DNA of 64,000 bases from Pseudomonadota bacterium (GTDB lineage: Bacteria > Pseudomonadota > Alphaproteobacteria > Rhizobiales > Devosiaceae), in assembly GCA_023391095.1 (NCBI GenBank), contig JAEWBN010000014.1, positions 1 through 64,000 of the forward strand, read 5' to 3'. This document shows positions 45,601-54,045 of the stretch, piece after piece. A model generated the notes under the pieces. That model made no database searches, was not told the DNA's origin, and saw nothing but the letters and a program-made list of their open reading frames with translations. Position 1 is the first letter of the stretch, and each line of letters starts with the position of its first letter. The position numbers and the translations under genes were made by a program.

Positions 45601-45625
45601 GCCGGCGGCACGTCTTGCCGCCGGT
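45601..45625 (+). terminator. Hairpin between the binding-protein and permease genes
   Basis: GCCGGCGGCA (45601-45610) pairs with TGCCGCCGGT (45616-45625). TTTCCC follows, not a full T-run. Such hairpins often stabilise binding-protein mRNA and lower downstream expression, giving more SBP than permease. Confidence 0.65.
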
Positions 45626-45658
45626 TTCCCTTCCGAGCCAGGACAAGGGCGTTTGCCA

Positions 45659-46615
45659 ATGACCATTGCTTCAGGCCGGGCCGAGGCCGCGCGCAAAGAC
45701 GTGTTCCGACGCCCCAATGTCTTCCAGCAGATGTGGACCAGTCGCGCCGACTATCTCTACGTGCTGCCGGCGATCATCGTGATGCTGATCGTGATCGCCT
45801 ATCCCATCTACTACACGATCGAACTCTCCTTCTTTAAAACACCGCCCGGGTTGCAGCTGCGCGACAAGATCTTTGTCGGCACGGAAAACTATTCGACGAT
45901 CCTGTCGAGCGACGTGTTCTGGAAGGTCACGATTAATACCTTCATCTGGACCATAGCCTCGACGCTGATCGCTTTCGTGCTCGGCTATGGTTGTGCGCTG
46001 GCGCTGCACCGGGACTTTTTCGGCCGCGCCATATTGCGCGCCATCCTGATCATTCCCTGGGTCATCAGCGCGGTGGCCGCGTCCTATATCTGGAAGTGGA
46101 TCTACCACTCCGATTTCGGGATCATCGGCGCCGTCATGGTGCAGCTCGGACTGGTCGAGCGGCAGCCCAACTTCATCGACAACGTCAATTCGGTGCTGCC
46201 TTCGCTGATCGTGGTCAATATCTGGCGCGAGTTTCCCTTCGCCATGATCATGATCATGGCCGGATTGCAGACCGTACCCGAGCAGTTGCTGCGGGCCGCG
46301 AAGGTGGATGGCGCCAGCGCCTGGCAGCGCTTCTGGCACGTGACCTTCCCGCATCTGCGCGGCGTCTCGACCGTGACCATCCTGCTGCTGGCCGTGGCCA
46401 ACTTCAATTCCTTCATCGTGCCCTGGATCATGACCGGCGGCGGTCCGTCCAATGCCAGCCATATCTGGATCACCCATATCTACGAGCTGGCCTTCGGGCG
46501 GCAACGCTGGGGCGTGGCGGCGGCCTATTCGGTGCTGCTGTTCGTGATCCTGATGGTGCTGGGCTACTTCTATGTCCGCGCGCTGAGCGGCAATGAAAAG
46601 GAGCAGGGGGCATGA
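45659..46615 (+). CDS. Sugar ABC transporter permease (MalF/UgpA type)
   Basis: This 318-residue inner-membrane protein has about six transmembrane segments beginning YVLPAIIVMLIVIAYPIYY and the EAA loop EQLLRAAKVDGASAWQRFWH. The ATG at 45659 is chosen; an in-frame TTG at 45653 is possible. It pairs with the next gene, with which it overlaps by ATGA. Confidence 0.93.
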   Translation: MTIASGRAEAARKDVFRRPNVFQQMWTSRADYLYVLPAIIVMLIVIAYPIYYTIELSFFKTPPGLQLRDKIFVGTENYSTILSSDVFWKVTINTFIWTIASTLIAFVLGYGCALALHRDFFGRAILRAILIIPWVISAVAASYIWKWIYHSDFGIIGAVMVQLGLVERQPNFIDNVNSVLPSLIVVNIWREFPFAMIMIMAGLQTVPEQLLRAAKVDGASAWQRFWHVTFPHLRGVSTVTILLLAVANFNSFIVPWIMTGGGPSNASHIWITHIYELAFGRQRWGVAAAYSVLLFVILMVLGYFYVRALSGNEKEQGA

Positions 46616-47493
46616 GCTCGACTTCCGAACCCGTCCGCGTGCGCAGCAAGAAGGGCATCGACGGCTGGCGCTGGAGCGGACGCATCTTCCTGGTGCTGAT
46701 GCTGCTCTATACCGCCGTGCCTATGATCTGGATGCTGCTGACCTCCATCAAGTCCGGCTTTGCCGCCATGCAGTTTCCCCCGCAATGGTGGCCCGACGAG
46801 CCGACGCTGGCCAGCTACCAGAAGCTGCTCGATCCGCAGAACAGCGTGGGACAGGACTTCCTGCGCTTCTTCTGGAACAGCCTTTTCGTGTCCGTGCTGA
46901 CCACGGTTTTGGCCGTGGCGGTGGCGGTGCCGGCGGCCTATGCCTTCTCGCGCTTCCGCTTTCCGGGCCGCAAGTTCCTGTTCTTCTCGGTGCTGCTGCG
47001 CAATATGTTCCCGGCCGTGATCTTTCTCGTGCCGCTGTTCATACTGATGCGCTGGCTGGGGCTGGTGAATACCCACGGCTCGCTGGTGCTGACCTATCTC
47101 ACCTTCGGCCTGCCGCTCGCCATCTGGCTGCTCAAGGGTTTCTACGACAACATTCCGGTCCAGCTCGAACAGGCGGCGCGGATCGACGGAGCAACGCGCT
47201 TCCAGGCGTTTCTGCTGATCGTCACGCCGCTGTCGGTTCCGGGCATCATCGCCACGGCAATCTATTCCTTCATCGGGGCGTGGAACGAATACATCTACGC
47301 CGCGACCTTCCTCACGCGGAACGAGCAGCTGACGCTGCCCGTGGGCATCCAGCGGTTCTTCTCGGAGAACACGACGGACTTCCCCGGACTGATGGCGGCC
47401 AGCTTCCTGATGAGCGTGCCGGTCGTGGTGCTTTTCCTCATTCTTCAGAAATACTTCGTGCGAGCCCTCACCGAGGGCGCGGTCAAACACTGA
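46612..47493 (+). CDS. Sugar ABC transporter permease (MalG/UgpE type)
   Basis: This 293-residue permease has about six hydrophobic segments, WMLLTSIKSG after TM1 and the EAA loop EQAARIDGATRFQAFLLIV. It is the second half of the heterodimeric channel. It is four bases into its partner and 12 bp from the ATPase gene. Confidence 0.93.
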   Translation: MSSTSEPVRVRSKKGIDGWRWSGRIFLVLMLLYTAVPMIWMLLTSIKSGFAAMQFPPQWWPDEPTLASYQKLLDPQNSVGQDFLRFFWNSLFVSVLTTVLAVAVAVPAAYAFSRFRFPGRKFLFFSVLLRNMFPAVIFLVPLFILMRWLGLVNTHGSLVLTYLTFGLPLAIWLLKGFYDNIPVQLEQAARIDGATRFQAFLLIVTPLSVPGIIATAIYSFIGAWNEYIYAATFLTRNEQLTLPVGIQRFFSENTTDFPGLMAASFLMSVPVVVLFLILQKYFVRALTEGAVKH

Positions 47494-47505
47494 GAAAGGT
47501 CTATC

Positions 47506-48603
47506 ATGGCGCAGGTGGTACTCAAGGATCTCGTCAAGACCTATGGCTCTGTCTATGCGGCCAAGGATGTGTCGCTGACGGTCAATGACGGGGAATTCGT
47601 GGCGCTGGTCGGCCCTTCGGGCTGCGGCAAGACGACAACGCTGAATCTGGTGGCGGGGCTGATCCCCATCACCTCGGGGGACATCGTGATCGGGGACCGG
47701 ATCGTCAACGATCTCGACCCCAAGGACCGGGACATCGCCATGGTGTTCCAGAATTACGCGCTTTATCCGCAGAAGACGGTGTTCCAGAACCTGGCTTTTC
47801 CCTTGCAGATGCGCAAGCTGCCCAAGGAAGAGATTGCCCGCAAGGTGATGGACGCGGCCAAGGTGCTGGACATTACCCATCTCTTGGAACGCCGGCCGCG
47901 CGAATTGTCCGGCGGCCAGCAGCAGCGCGTGGCTCTGGGCCGGGCGCTTGTGCGCGACCCGGCGGTGTTCCTGATGGACGAGCCGCTCTCCAACCTCGAC
48001 GCCAAGCTGCGCGTGCAGATGCGCTCGGAGATCAAGCGGTTCCACCAGGACCTCAACGCCACCATCATCTATGTCACGCATGACCAGCTCGAGGCCGTGA
48101 CCATGGCCGACAAGATGGCGGTCATGAATGGCGGTCTGCTGCAGCAGTATGACTCGCCGGCGGAGGTGTTCGCCAATCCGGTCAACATGTTCGTCGCGAG
48201 CTTCATCGGCAGCCCGGCGATGAGCCTCGTGCCGCTCGAAGTGTCGACGGCCACCGGCCGGACGAGCCTCTCCAGCGCCGAGGGCTGGCACCTGCCGCTG
48301 TCCGAACGCAATGTGCGCAAGGTGGAGAAGGCTGGTTCGCGCAAGGTGGTGCTCGGCGCCCGGCACTCGACCATCAAGCTGCACAAGGGGGAAACCGAAG
48401 GGGCGGTGCCCGCGCGGGTCTATACCGTTGAGCCGACAGGAGATATCACCTTCGTGCAGGCATTTTTGTCCGGCGCCATCGTCAATATCAGCCTGCCGCC
48501 ATCGGTCGTGGTTGCGCCCGACGATATGGTCTGGCTCGAATTCGACCAGGACAGGATTCACCTGTTCGACGGCGAAACCGAAATGGCCCTGCGCGCCGAC
48601 TGA
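47506..48603 (+). CDS. Sugar ABC transporter ATPase (UgpC/MalK type)
   Basis: This 365-residue ATPase has Walker A GPSGCGKTT (about residues 37-45), Q-loop QNYALYPQ, the ABC signature LSGGQQQRVALGRALVRDP, Walker B FLMDEPLSNLDAKLR and H-loop VTHDQ. A C-terminal OB/TOBE regulatory domain (about 235-365) follows. It energises import through the two upstream permeases. Dehydratase 4 follows after 16 bp. Confidence 0.96.
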   Translation: MAQVVLKDLVKTYGSVYAAKDVSLTVNDGEFVALVGPSGCGKTTTLNLVAGLIPITSGDIVIGDRIVNDLDPKDRDIAMVFQNYALYPQKTVFQNLAFPLQMRKLPKEEIARKVMDAAKVLDITHLLERRPRELSGGQQQRVALGRALVRDPAVFLMDEPLSNLDAKLRVQMRSEIKRFHQDLNATIIYVTHDQLEAVTMADKMAVMNGGLLQQYDSPAEVFANPVNMFVASFIGSPAMSLVPLEVSTATGRTSLSSAEGWHLPLSERNVRKVEKAGSRKVVLGARHSTIKLHKGETEGAVPARVYTVEPTGDITFVQAFLSGAIVNISLPPSVVVAPDDMVWLEFDQDRIHLFDGETEMALRAD

Positions 48604-48619
48604 CCTCCCAGAGACTATC

Positions 48620-49780
48620 ATGCCCACCAGACTGAAGATCACCGCCATCAAGCCCTACGCCGTGCGCGTGGGGATCAGAAACCAGTTCCTGCTCAAGGTC
48701 GAAACCGACCAAGGGATTTTCGGCTGGGGGGAAAGCGGCCTGACCGGTCGCGAAAAGGCGGTGATCGGGGCCATTGAGCATTACCGGGAATTCCTGATCG
48801 GCCAGGACGCCATGCAGATCGGGCGGATCTGGCAGGAAATGTATCGCAGCCAGTATTTTGAGGGCGGGCGGGTTTTGCAGGCGGCGATCTCGGCCATCGA
48901 CATCGCGCTGCATGACATCAAGGGCAAGGCGCTCGGCGTGCCCGTCTATGAGCTGCTCGGTGGCAAGCAGCGCCATGTGATCCCCTCCTTTGCCTCGACC
49001 GGCGACGGTGCCGGGGAGGGCGCGGTGGAGCGGGCGCAGGAACTGATGGAAATGGGGTTCGGCGCGATCCGTTTCTTCCCCATCGGTCAGGACAGTCCCG
49101 ATATTTTCGAGCCGCGCCAATCCATTGCCGCCACGGCGCGGATCCTCAACAAGGCGCGCGATGTGCTGGGTACTGAAGTGGTGCTGGGGATCGACTATCA
49201 CCACCGCCTCTCGGTGGCCGAAGCGGCGAGCTTCTGCAACAAGCTCGACCGGGGCGTGCTGGATTTTCTCGAAGAGCCCATTCGCGACGAGACGCCGGAA
49301 GCCTATGAATCGCTGCGCACGATGACGGACATTCCCTTTGCCATCGGCGAGGAATTTGCCAGCAAGTGGCAGTTCCTGCCCTATATCGAGCGGGGCATTC
49401 ACCAGTTCAACCGGATCGACGTGTGCAATGTCGGCGGGCTCACCGAGGCGATGAAGGTCGCCGGGTGGAGCGAGGCGCATTATGTCGACCTCATGCCGCA
49501 TAACCCGCTCGGCCCGGTCTGCACCGCCGCCACCATCCATATGGCCGCCGCGGTCCCCAATTTTGCCTGGCTCGAAACCCGTTCGCCCGAACGGGCTTTG
49601 GGCTTTGACAATGATGACTTCTTCCCTGTCCAGCCCAAGCTCAATGGCGCGGTTTATCCGGTCAGCGACGCGCCTGGGCTGGGCGTTGAGGTCAATGAAG
49701 AGCTGCTGGCCAAGCAGAGTTTCCAGTTCTGGGAAGCACCGCATCTGCGGCGCAATGACGGTTCGGTGACCAACTGGTAG
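48620..49780 (+). CDS. Enolase-superfamily dehydratase, copy 4 of 4 (galactonate-dehydratase-like)
   Basis: This 386-residue enzyme is encoded with the importer. The barrel has D192-x-H194 (GIDYHHRLS), E218/E219, E244/E245 (GEE), D267 and H294 in LMPHNPLGPV. The PHNPLGP motif is close to that of D-galactonate dehydratases. The second-strand Lys is replaced by R151-F-F153, a notable departure from KxK and KxD. That suggests single-base (His) chemistry, as in dehydratases. It starts 16 bp after the ATPase gene, so substrate uptake and dehydration are probably co-expressed. Confidence 0.86.
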   Translation: MPTRLKITAIKPYAVRVGIRNQFLLKVETDQGIFGWGESGLTGREKAVIGAIEHYREFLIGQDAMQIGRIWQEMYRSQYFEGGRVLQAAISAIDIALHDIKGKALGVPVYELLGGKQRHVIPSFASTGDGAGEGAVERAQELMEMGFGAIRFFPIGQDSPDIFEPRQSIAATARILNKARDVLGTEVVLGIDYHHRLSVAEAASFCNKLDRGVLDFLEEPIRDETPEAYESLRTMTDIPFAIGEEFASKWQFLPYIERGIHQFNRIDVCNVGGLTEAMKVAGWSEAHYVDLMPHNPLGPVCTAATIHMAAAVPNFAWLETRSPERALGFDNDDFFPVQPKLNGAVYPVSDAPGLGVEVNEELLAKQSFQFWEAPHLRRNDGSVTNW

Positions 49781-49809
49781 GCGCACCGCCCGCGTGGAGG
49801 AAATAGACT

Positions 49810-50553
49810 ATGATCAAGACCGCAGATATTCAGCGGCCACCCAAGCATTTGATTGAGGGATTGAAGGATCTCGGCGCGGCGACCATTGCCGGCACGCTCG
49901 GTCATATGGGGTTCAAGAACCCGCATATGACCGGCATCCTGCCCCAGACCAAGGGCAAGTCGATCTGCGGACCGGCGCTGACCCTGCAATGCCTGCCGCA
50001 GCGCCCGGACCTCTTCACCGAAGGCGAATATGCCGATCCGGAAACGCAGCTGCACCGGCATGTGCTCTACCACGTGCAGGAAGGCGACGTGGTGGTCGTC
50101 GATGCGCGCGGCGACATGCGCTCGGGCATTTTCGGGGACATGATGTCCACCTATTTCAAGGGTCGCGGCGGCGCTGGCATCATCATCGACGGCGTGATGC
50201 GCGACCGTCCCAATGTCGAAAAGCTCGACCTGGCGCTGTGGCTCAAGGGCTGGTCGCCCAACTACCACGTGCAGACTGATATCTATCCCAACGCGGTCAA
50301 TGTCACGATTGCCTGTGGCGGGGTCACCGTGGTCCCGGGCGATATCATCGTGGCGGACGACGACGGCGCGGTGGTAGTGCCGGTGTCGATGGCCGAGAAG
50401 GTGATCGAGGACGGCAAGAAGCATGCGGAATGGGAAGAATTCTCGCGCATGAAGCTGATGGCCGGTGAACCGCTGCAGCGCTATTACCCGCTGCATCCGG
50501 ATGCCGAGGAAGAATATCAGGCCTGGCGGAAGCTCAATCCGATCAGGTCCTGA
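49810..50553 (+). CDS. RraA/HMG-aldolase-family protein, probable 2-keto acid aldolase or decarboxylase
   Basis: This 247-residue protein has the RraA fold signatures: GPALTLQC, the DARGDMRSGIFGDMM loop and GIIIDGVMRDRPNVE with the RD pair that binds the metal-coordinated 2-oxo acid. True RraA (RNase E regulator) is shorter and lacks aldolase chemistry; this longer form resembles class II HMG/CHA aldolases and oxaloacetate decarboxylases. Ending the dehydratase operon suits cleavage of a 2-keto-3-deoxy sugar acid. The activity is inferred. Confidence 0.8.
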   Translation: MIKTADIQRPPKHLIEGLKDLGAATIAGTLGHMGFKNPHMTGILPQTKGKSICGPALTLQCLPQRPDLFTEGEYADPETQLHRHVLYHVQEGDVVVVDARGDMRSGIFGDMMSTYFKGRGGAGIIIDGVMRDRPNVEKLDLALWLKGWSPNYHVQTDIYPNAVNVTIACGGVTVVPGDIIVADDDGAVVVPVSMAEKVIEDGKKHAEWEEFSRMKLMAGEPLQRYYPLHPDAEEEYQAWRKLNPIRS

Positions 50554-50592
50554 CGGCATCCGCTTCGGCGGCCCGAAAGCGAATGAACAGTG

Positions 50593-50967
50593 TCAGGCGC
50601 CGCCGGCGCCTGATGCCTTTTTGTGGAGCTGATCCTTGGATGCGAAGAGCGTCCAGGCGTCGTCGAGGCGCAGGGACAACTCTTCGTCGCTGATGGCGCC
50701 GAGCCGGATAAGGATCAGCGGTTTGCCCACTTCCTTCTCCGTTTCGAAGTAGACGTCCGGATCGATCTCGAGCAGCAGCACTTTCTGTTCGACCGGGCAG
50801 GCGAGGGCGAGTGTCGCCGGGTCGGGCAGGTGGGCGAAAACGCTCCCCGAGGTCGCGATGGCGGGGCCATCCTGGTGGGTGCTGCGCGCGACACCGTCGA
50901 GCCTGCGGGCGGCGCAGAGGGTTTCGAGCCTGCCGATGGCTGCTTCATGGGACATGCGGTCGGTCAT
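50593..50967 (-). CDS. MmcQ/YjbR-family protein
   Basis: This 124-residue protein starts at 50967 (MTDRMSHEAA) after AGGAAG, and also has an ATG at 50955. It matches the MmcQ/YjbR pattern: KVLLLEIDPDVYFETEKEVGKPLILIRLG, DEELSLRLDDAWTLFASK. The family has a DNA-binding-like fold and unknown function. It converges on the RraA gene. Confidence 0.88.
   Translation of the reverse strand: MTDRMSHEAAIGRLETLCAARRLDGVARSTHQDGPAIATSGSVFAHLPDPATLALACPVEQKVLLLEIDPDVYFETEKEVGKPLILIRLGAISDEELSLRLDDAWTLFASKDQLHKKASGAGGA
50594..50622 (+). terminator. Terminator of the sugar-acid importer operon, inside the 3' end of mmcQ
   Basis: CAGGCGCC (50594-50601) and GGCGCCTG (50605-50612) form a perfect stem, followed after five bases by TTTTT. 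It overlaps the last codons of the convergent YjbR gene, whose tail (GAGGA) is encoded by the stem. It probably terminates the RraA transcript. Confidence 0.7.
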
Positions 50968-51094
50968 GTGACGCTTCCTTTCTGTCCCTCTCGCCCGGAT
51001 CAAAAACTTGTCGGTGCGACTGGCGCATCGCGAGGCGATTGGGTACATGCTTGTTCCTGCCCCTGAAACCCCCAGGACACGCAAAGGGCTCCCG

Positions 51095-52510
51095 ATGAGC
51101 GACGATTTCGACCTGACGCCCGGCGCCGATGCCGGGACCGACAGCAGTGTGTTCCGCGATGGGGAGGGCCGGATCAGTCCGCTCTGGCTGGAGCGTTTGC
51201 GCGCTTTCATCGCCGCCGGGCGTGCGGAGGACGTGCAGCTTGTCATGGAGCCGCTGCACAGTGCCGATGTCGGCGACGTGCTGGAACAGCTCGAGCATGA
51301 GGAGCGGCTGGCGCTGGTGCGCCTGCTGGGCGACAAGTTCGACTTTTCCGCCCTGACCGAGGTGGACGAAAGCATCCGCGTCGAGCTGATGGAAGCGCTG
51401 CCCAATGCCGAAATCGCGCGGGGCGTGGCGGAGCTCGACAGCGACGACGCGGTGTTCCTGCTCGAAGACCTCGAAAAGGAAGACCAGGACGAAATCCTAT
51501 CGGCCCTGCCGACCTTCGAGCGCTTGAGCCTCAAGCGCAGCCTCGATTTTCCGGAAGATTCCGCCGGCCGGCGGATGCAGACCGATTTCATCGCCATTCC
51601 GCCCTTCTGGACGGTGGGGCAGACCATCGACTACCTGCGCAGCGAAACCGACCTGCCGGACGAATTCTACCAGATCTATGTGGTGGACGCGGCCTACAAG
51701 GTGCTGGGCACGATCCCGCTCGACAAGTTCCTGCGGGCGCAGCGCGCCACCAAGATCGACGCAGTGATGAACGCCAACCTGGTGCTGGTGAAGGCCGAGG
51801 AAGACCAGGAGGAAGCGGCGCGCAGCTTCGAGCGCTATGACCTGGTGGAAGTGGGCGTCGTGGACGACAACGGACGCCTTGTCGGCGTCCTCACCATCGA
51901 CGACATCGTGGACGTGATCCAGGAAGAGGCGGAAGAAGATATCCGCCTGATGGCCGGCGTGGGCGACGAGGACGTGTCGGACACCACTGTCGACACGGTC
52001 AAGAGCCGCGTGCCGTGGCTGGTGGTCAATCTCGTGGCCGCGGTGCTGGTGTCGCTGGTGATCGGGCTCTTCAACGCGACCATCGAGCAGATGGTGGCGC
52101 TGGCCGTCCTGATGCCCATCGTGGCGTCGATGGGCGGCAATGCCGGGGCGCAGACCATGACGGTGACGGTTCGTGCGCTGGCCATGCGCGAACTGGATGG
52201 CGGGCGACTGCGCCGGCTGATCCGCCGCGAAATGGTGGTCGGCTTCATCAACGGGGTGATCTTTGCCATCCTGCTCGGCATCGTCACTGCGCTGCGCTAC
52301 GGCAATGTGGAGCTGGGCGTGGTCATTGGCATGGCCATGGTCATCAACATGATCGTCGCCGGCACGTTCGGAATTCTGATTCCGCTGACGCTGGACAAGT
52401 TCAAGGCCGACCCTGCGATTGCCTCCGCCGTGTTCGTCACGACGGTGACGGACATTGTTGGTTTCTTTGCCTTTTTGGGTCTGGCGGGGATCTGGTTCGG
52501 GCTCTTCTGA
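51095..52510 (+). CDS. mgtE: Magnesium transporter MgtE
   Basis: MgtE is a magnesium-gated channel. The 471-residue protein has the N domain (about 15-140, LHSADVGDVLEQLEHEERL), two CBS domains (about 145-275) with acidic magnesium sites, and five C-terminal transmembrane helices with VASMGGNAGAQTMTVTVRAL. I chose the ATG at 51095. It is monocistronic or leads to the small peptide below. Confidence 0.96.
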   Translation: MSDDFDLTPGADAGTDSSVFRDGEGRISPLWLERLRAFIAAGRAEDVQLVMEPLHSADVGDVLEQLEHEERLALVRLLGDKFDFSALTEVDESIRVELMEALPNAEIARGVAELDSDDAVFLLEDLEKEDQDEILSALPTFERLSLKRSLDFPEDSAGRRMQTDFIAIPPFWTVGQTIDYLRSETDLPDEFYQIYVVDAAYKVLGTIPLDKFLRAQRATKIDAVMNANLVLVKAEEDQEEAARSFERYDLVEVGVVDDNGRLVGVLTIDDIVDVIQEEAEEDIRLMAGVGDEDVSDTTVDTVKSRVPWLVVNLVAAVLVSLVIGLFNATIEQMVALAVLMPIVASMGGNAGAQTMTVTVRALAMRELDGGRLRRLIRREMVVGFINGVIFAILLGIVTALRYGNVELGVVIGMAMVINMIVAGTFGILIPLTLDKFKADPAIASAVFVTTVTDIVGFFAFLGLAGIWFGLF

Positions 52511-52651
52511 GCCGGCGATCACGCAGATTTGCCGCTGTGCAGTGTTGCAGTTTGGCCGCTTGCGGAACCCGGAGGGGGAAGTTAACCATTTATGACCGGC
52601 TTGGGGGATGTCCCCCGGAAGCTGGAGTGGACGACTGACAAGGAGCGATCT

Positions 52652-52753
52652 ATGCGCAGTCAACCGAAAGCCAATGTCTGGCACACGATGAGCTGGGCCC
52701 TGGTTTGGCTCGTATCGATGGGGCTGGTTTTCTCGATCGTAGCTGGCGTCTAG
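52652..52753 (+). CDS. 33-residue single-span membrane peptide
   Basis: The ATG at 52652 follows AAGGAGCGATCT, a strong ribosome-binding site. It opens a 33-codon frame MRSQPKANVWHTMSWALVWL ending in ...FSIVAGV. The short basic N-terminus is followed by one hydrophobic helix (about residues 13-32). A terminator begins 37 bp after the stop. I do not recognise it. It may be a regulator of a membrane protein, perhaps MgtE or the GST neighbourhood. Confidence 0.6.
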   Translation: MRSQPKANVWHTMSWALVWLVSMGLVFSIVAGV

Positions 52754-52790
52754 AAGGGCGCTGGAGTTATTCACCACAGAAGATTATGCA

Positions 52791-52825
52791 AAGGGCGCCC
52801 CGGCCACCGGGCGCCCTTCATTTTT
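52791..52825 (+). terminator. Terminator after the 33-residue peptide gene
   Basis: AAGGGCGCCC (52791-52800) and GGGCGCCCTT (52809-52818) form a 10-bp stem followed by CATTTTTA. It separates the small gene from the GST gene. Confidence 0.85.
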
Positions 52826-52840
52826 AGATGAGGAATGTCG

Positions 52841-53518
52841 ATGAAGCTCCTGATCGGAAACCGGAATTACTCCACCTGGTCACTTCGCCCCTGGCTTGTG
52901 CTGCGCCATTTCGAGATTCCTTTCGAGGATGAAGTGCTGCAGCTTTCGGGGGAAGGCTGGCGCGAAAGGATCGCGGAGCGCTCCCCGACCGGCAAGGTGC
53001 CGGTGCTGATCGACGGCGATCTGGTGGTGCCCGAAACCATCGCCATCATCGAATATCTGGCGGACAGCTTTCCCGACAAGGCGATCTGGCCGACGGATCG
53101 GGCCCTGCGGGCAAAGGCGCGCGCGGCGGCCTCGGAGATGCATGCCGGGTTTACCGCCCTGCGCAATCACGCGCCGATGAACCTGCGCGCCTCTCATCCG
53201 GGCAAGGTCGATCTCGACAGCGTCCGCAAGGACCTCCAGCGGGTGGAGCGGCTTTGGGGTGAACTGCTCTTGGCTTCCGGCGGACCCTATCTGTTCGGCG
53301 CCTTCAGTGCCGCCGACGCCATGTTCGCGCCGCTGGCGACGCGGCTGCGCACCTATGACCTGCCGGTCTCGGACGTGGTGGCGCGCTATGTCGAGGCGAT
53401 CTATGCGCTGCCGGCCTTCCAGGAATGGCTGGCGCTGGCCTTGCAGGAGCCGTGGGTCGTCGATGACGACGAGATCGATGTGATCCAGGGGCGCGTGGCG
53501 CCGGGAACGCTGGCATGA
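52841..53518 (+). CDS. Glutathione S-transferase family protein
   Basis: This 225-residue protein has an N-terminal thioredoxin-like domain with NRNYSTWSLRPWLVL (serine-type catalytic start), the glutathione-binding GKVPVLID and ETIAIIEYLA. The C-terminal helical domain includes YLFGAFSAADAMFAPL. The ATG at 52841 has AGGA six bases upstream; 52835 is less likely. It overlaps the DUF1489 gene by ATGA. Confidence 0.9.
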   Translation: MKLLIGNRNYSTWSLRPWLVLRHFEIPFEDEVLQLSGEGWRERIAERSPTGKVPVLIDGDLVVPETIAIIEYLADSFPDKAIWPTDRALRAKARAAASEMHAGFTALRNHAPMNLRASHPGKVDLDSVRKDLQRVERLWGELLLASGGPYLFGAFSAADAMFAPLATRLRTYDLPVSDVVARYVEAIYALPAFQEWLALALQEPWVVDDDEIDVIQGRVAPGTLA

Positions 53519-53940
53519 TCCATATGGTCAAACTCTGCGTTGGCGTGTCCAGCGTGGAGGAACTGGAAAGCTACCGGGACCAGCGCGCCCATTGGTGGGG
53601 TGCTGACTATGGGGAAGACGTGCATGTGCACCGTACCCGCATGATGCCGAAGCGCGGCGCGGAAATGGAAGGGCAGGCCTCGATCTACTGGGTCATGTCC
53701 GGGACGATCTGCTGCCGGCAGCCGATCCTGCGGCTGGCGCCCTATCGGGATGCCGAAGGCAAGGATTACTGCGACATCATCATGTCGCCAGACATTATCC
53801 GGACCGTGCCTTACCCCAAGAGGCCGTTTCAGGGCTGGCGCTACCTGCGGCCAGAAGACGCGCCGCCTGATGTCGATGTCGAAGCCAATGAAAATTCGCT
53901 CGAAATTGCCGCTGAACTGGCGCGGATGGGGCTGCTTTAG
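53515..53940 (+). CDS. DUF1489-family protein
   Basis: This 141-residue protein begins MIHMVKLCVGVSSVEELES, the typical DUF1489 N-terminus. It has YWVMSGTICCRQPILRL and RPFQGWRYLRPEDAPPD. DUF1489 is an uncharacterised family nearly confined to alphaproteobacteria. It is coupled to the GST gene by a four-base overlap. Confidence 0.88.
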   Translation: MIHMVKLCVGVSSVEELESYRDQRAHWWGADYGEDVHVHRTRMMPKRGAEMEGQASIYWVMSGTICCRQPILRLAPYRDAEGKDYCDIIMSPDIIRTVPYPKRPFQGWRYLRPEDAPPDVDVEANENSLEIAAELARMGLL

Positions 53941-54045
53941 GCAGGTGGCCAGTAAAAGCGGGCGCGGGCGCATCCCGTTAACCCCTTATTGACCATATTT
54001 TTCTTGTGCCGGGGGCGGTGAATCAACACACTCCGGCGAACTGAT

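Noticed and set aside
46570..48651. 693-codon minus-strand open frame across the sugar importer genes
   Set aside because: It is an antisense shadow of the permease and ATPase genes, rich in His, Arg and Gln, as expected from reverse-strand reading of GC-rich codons.
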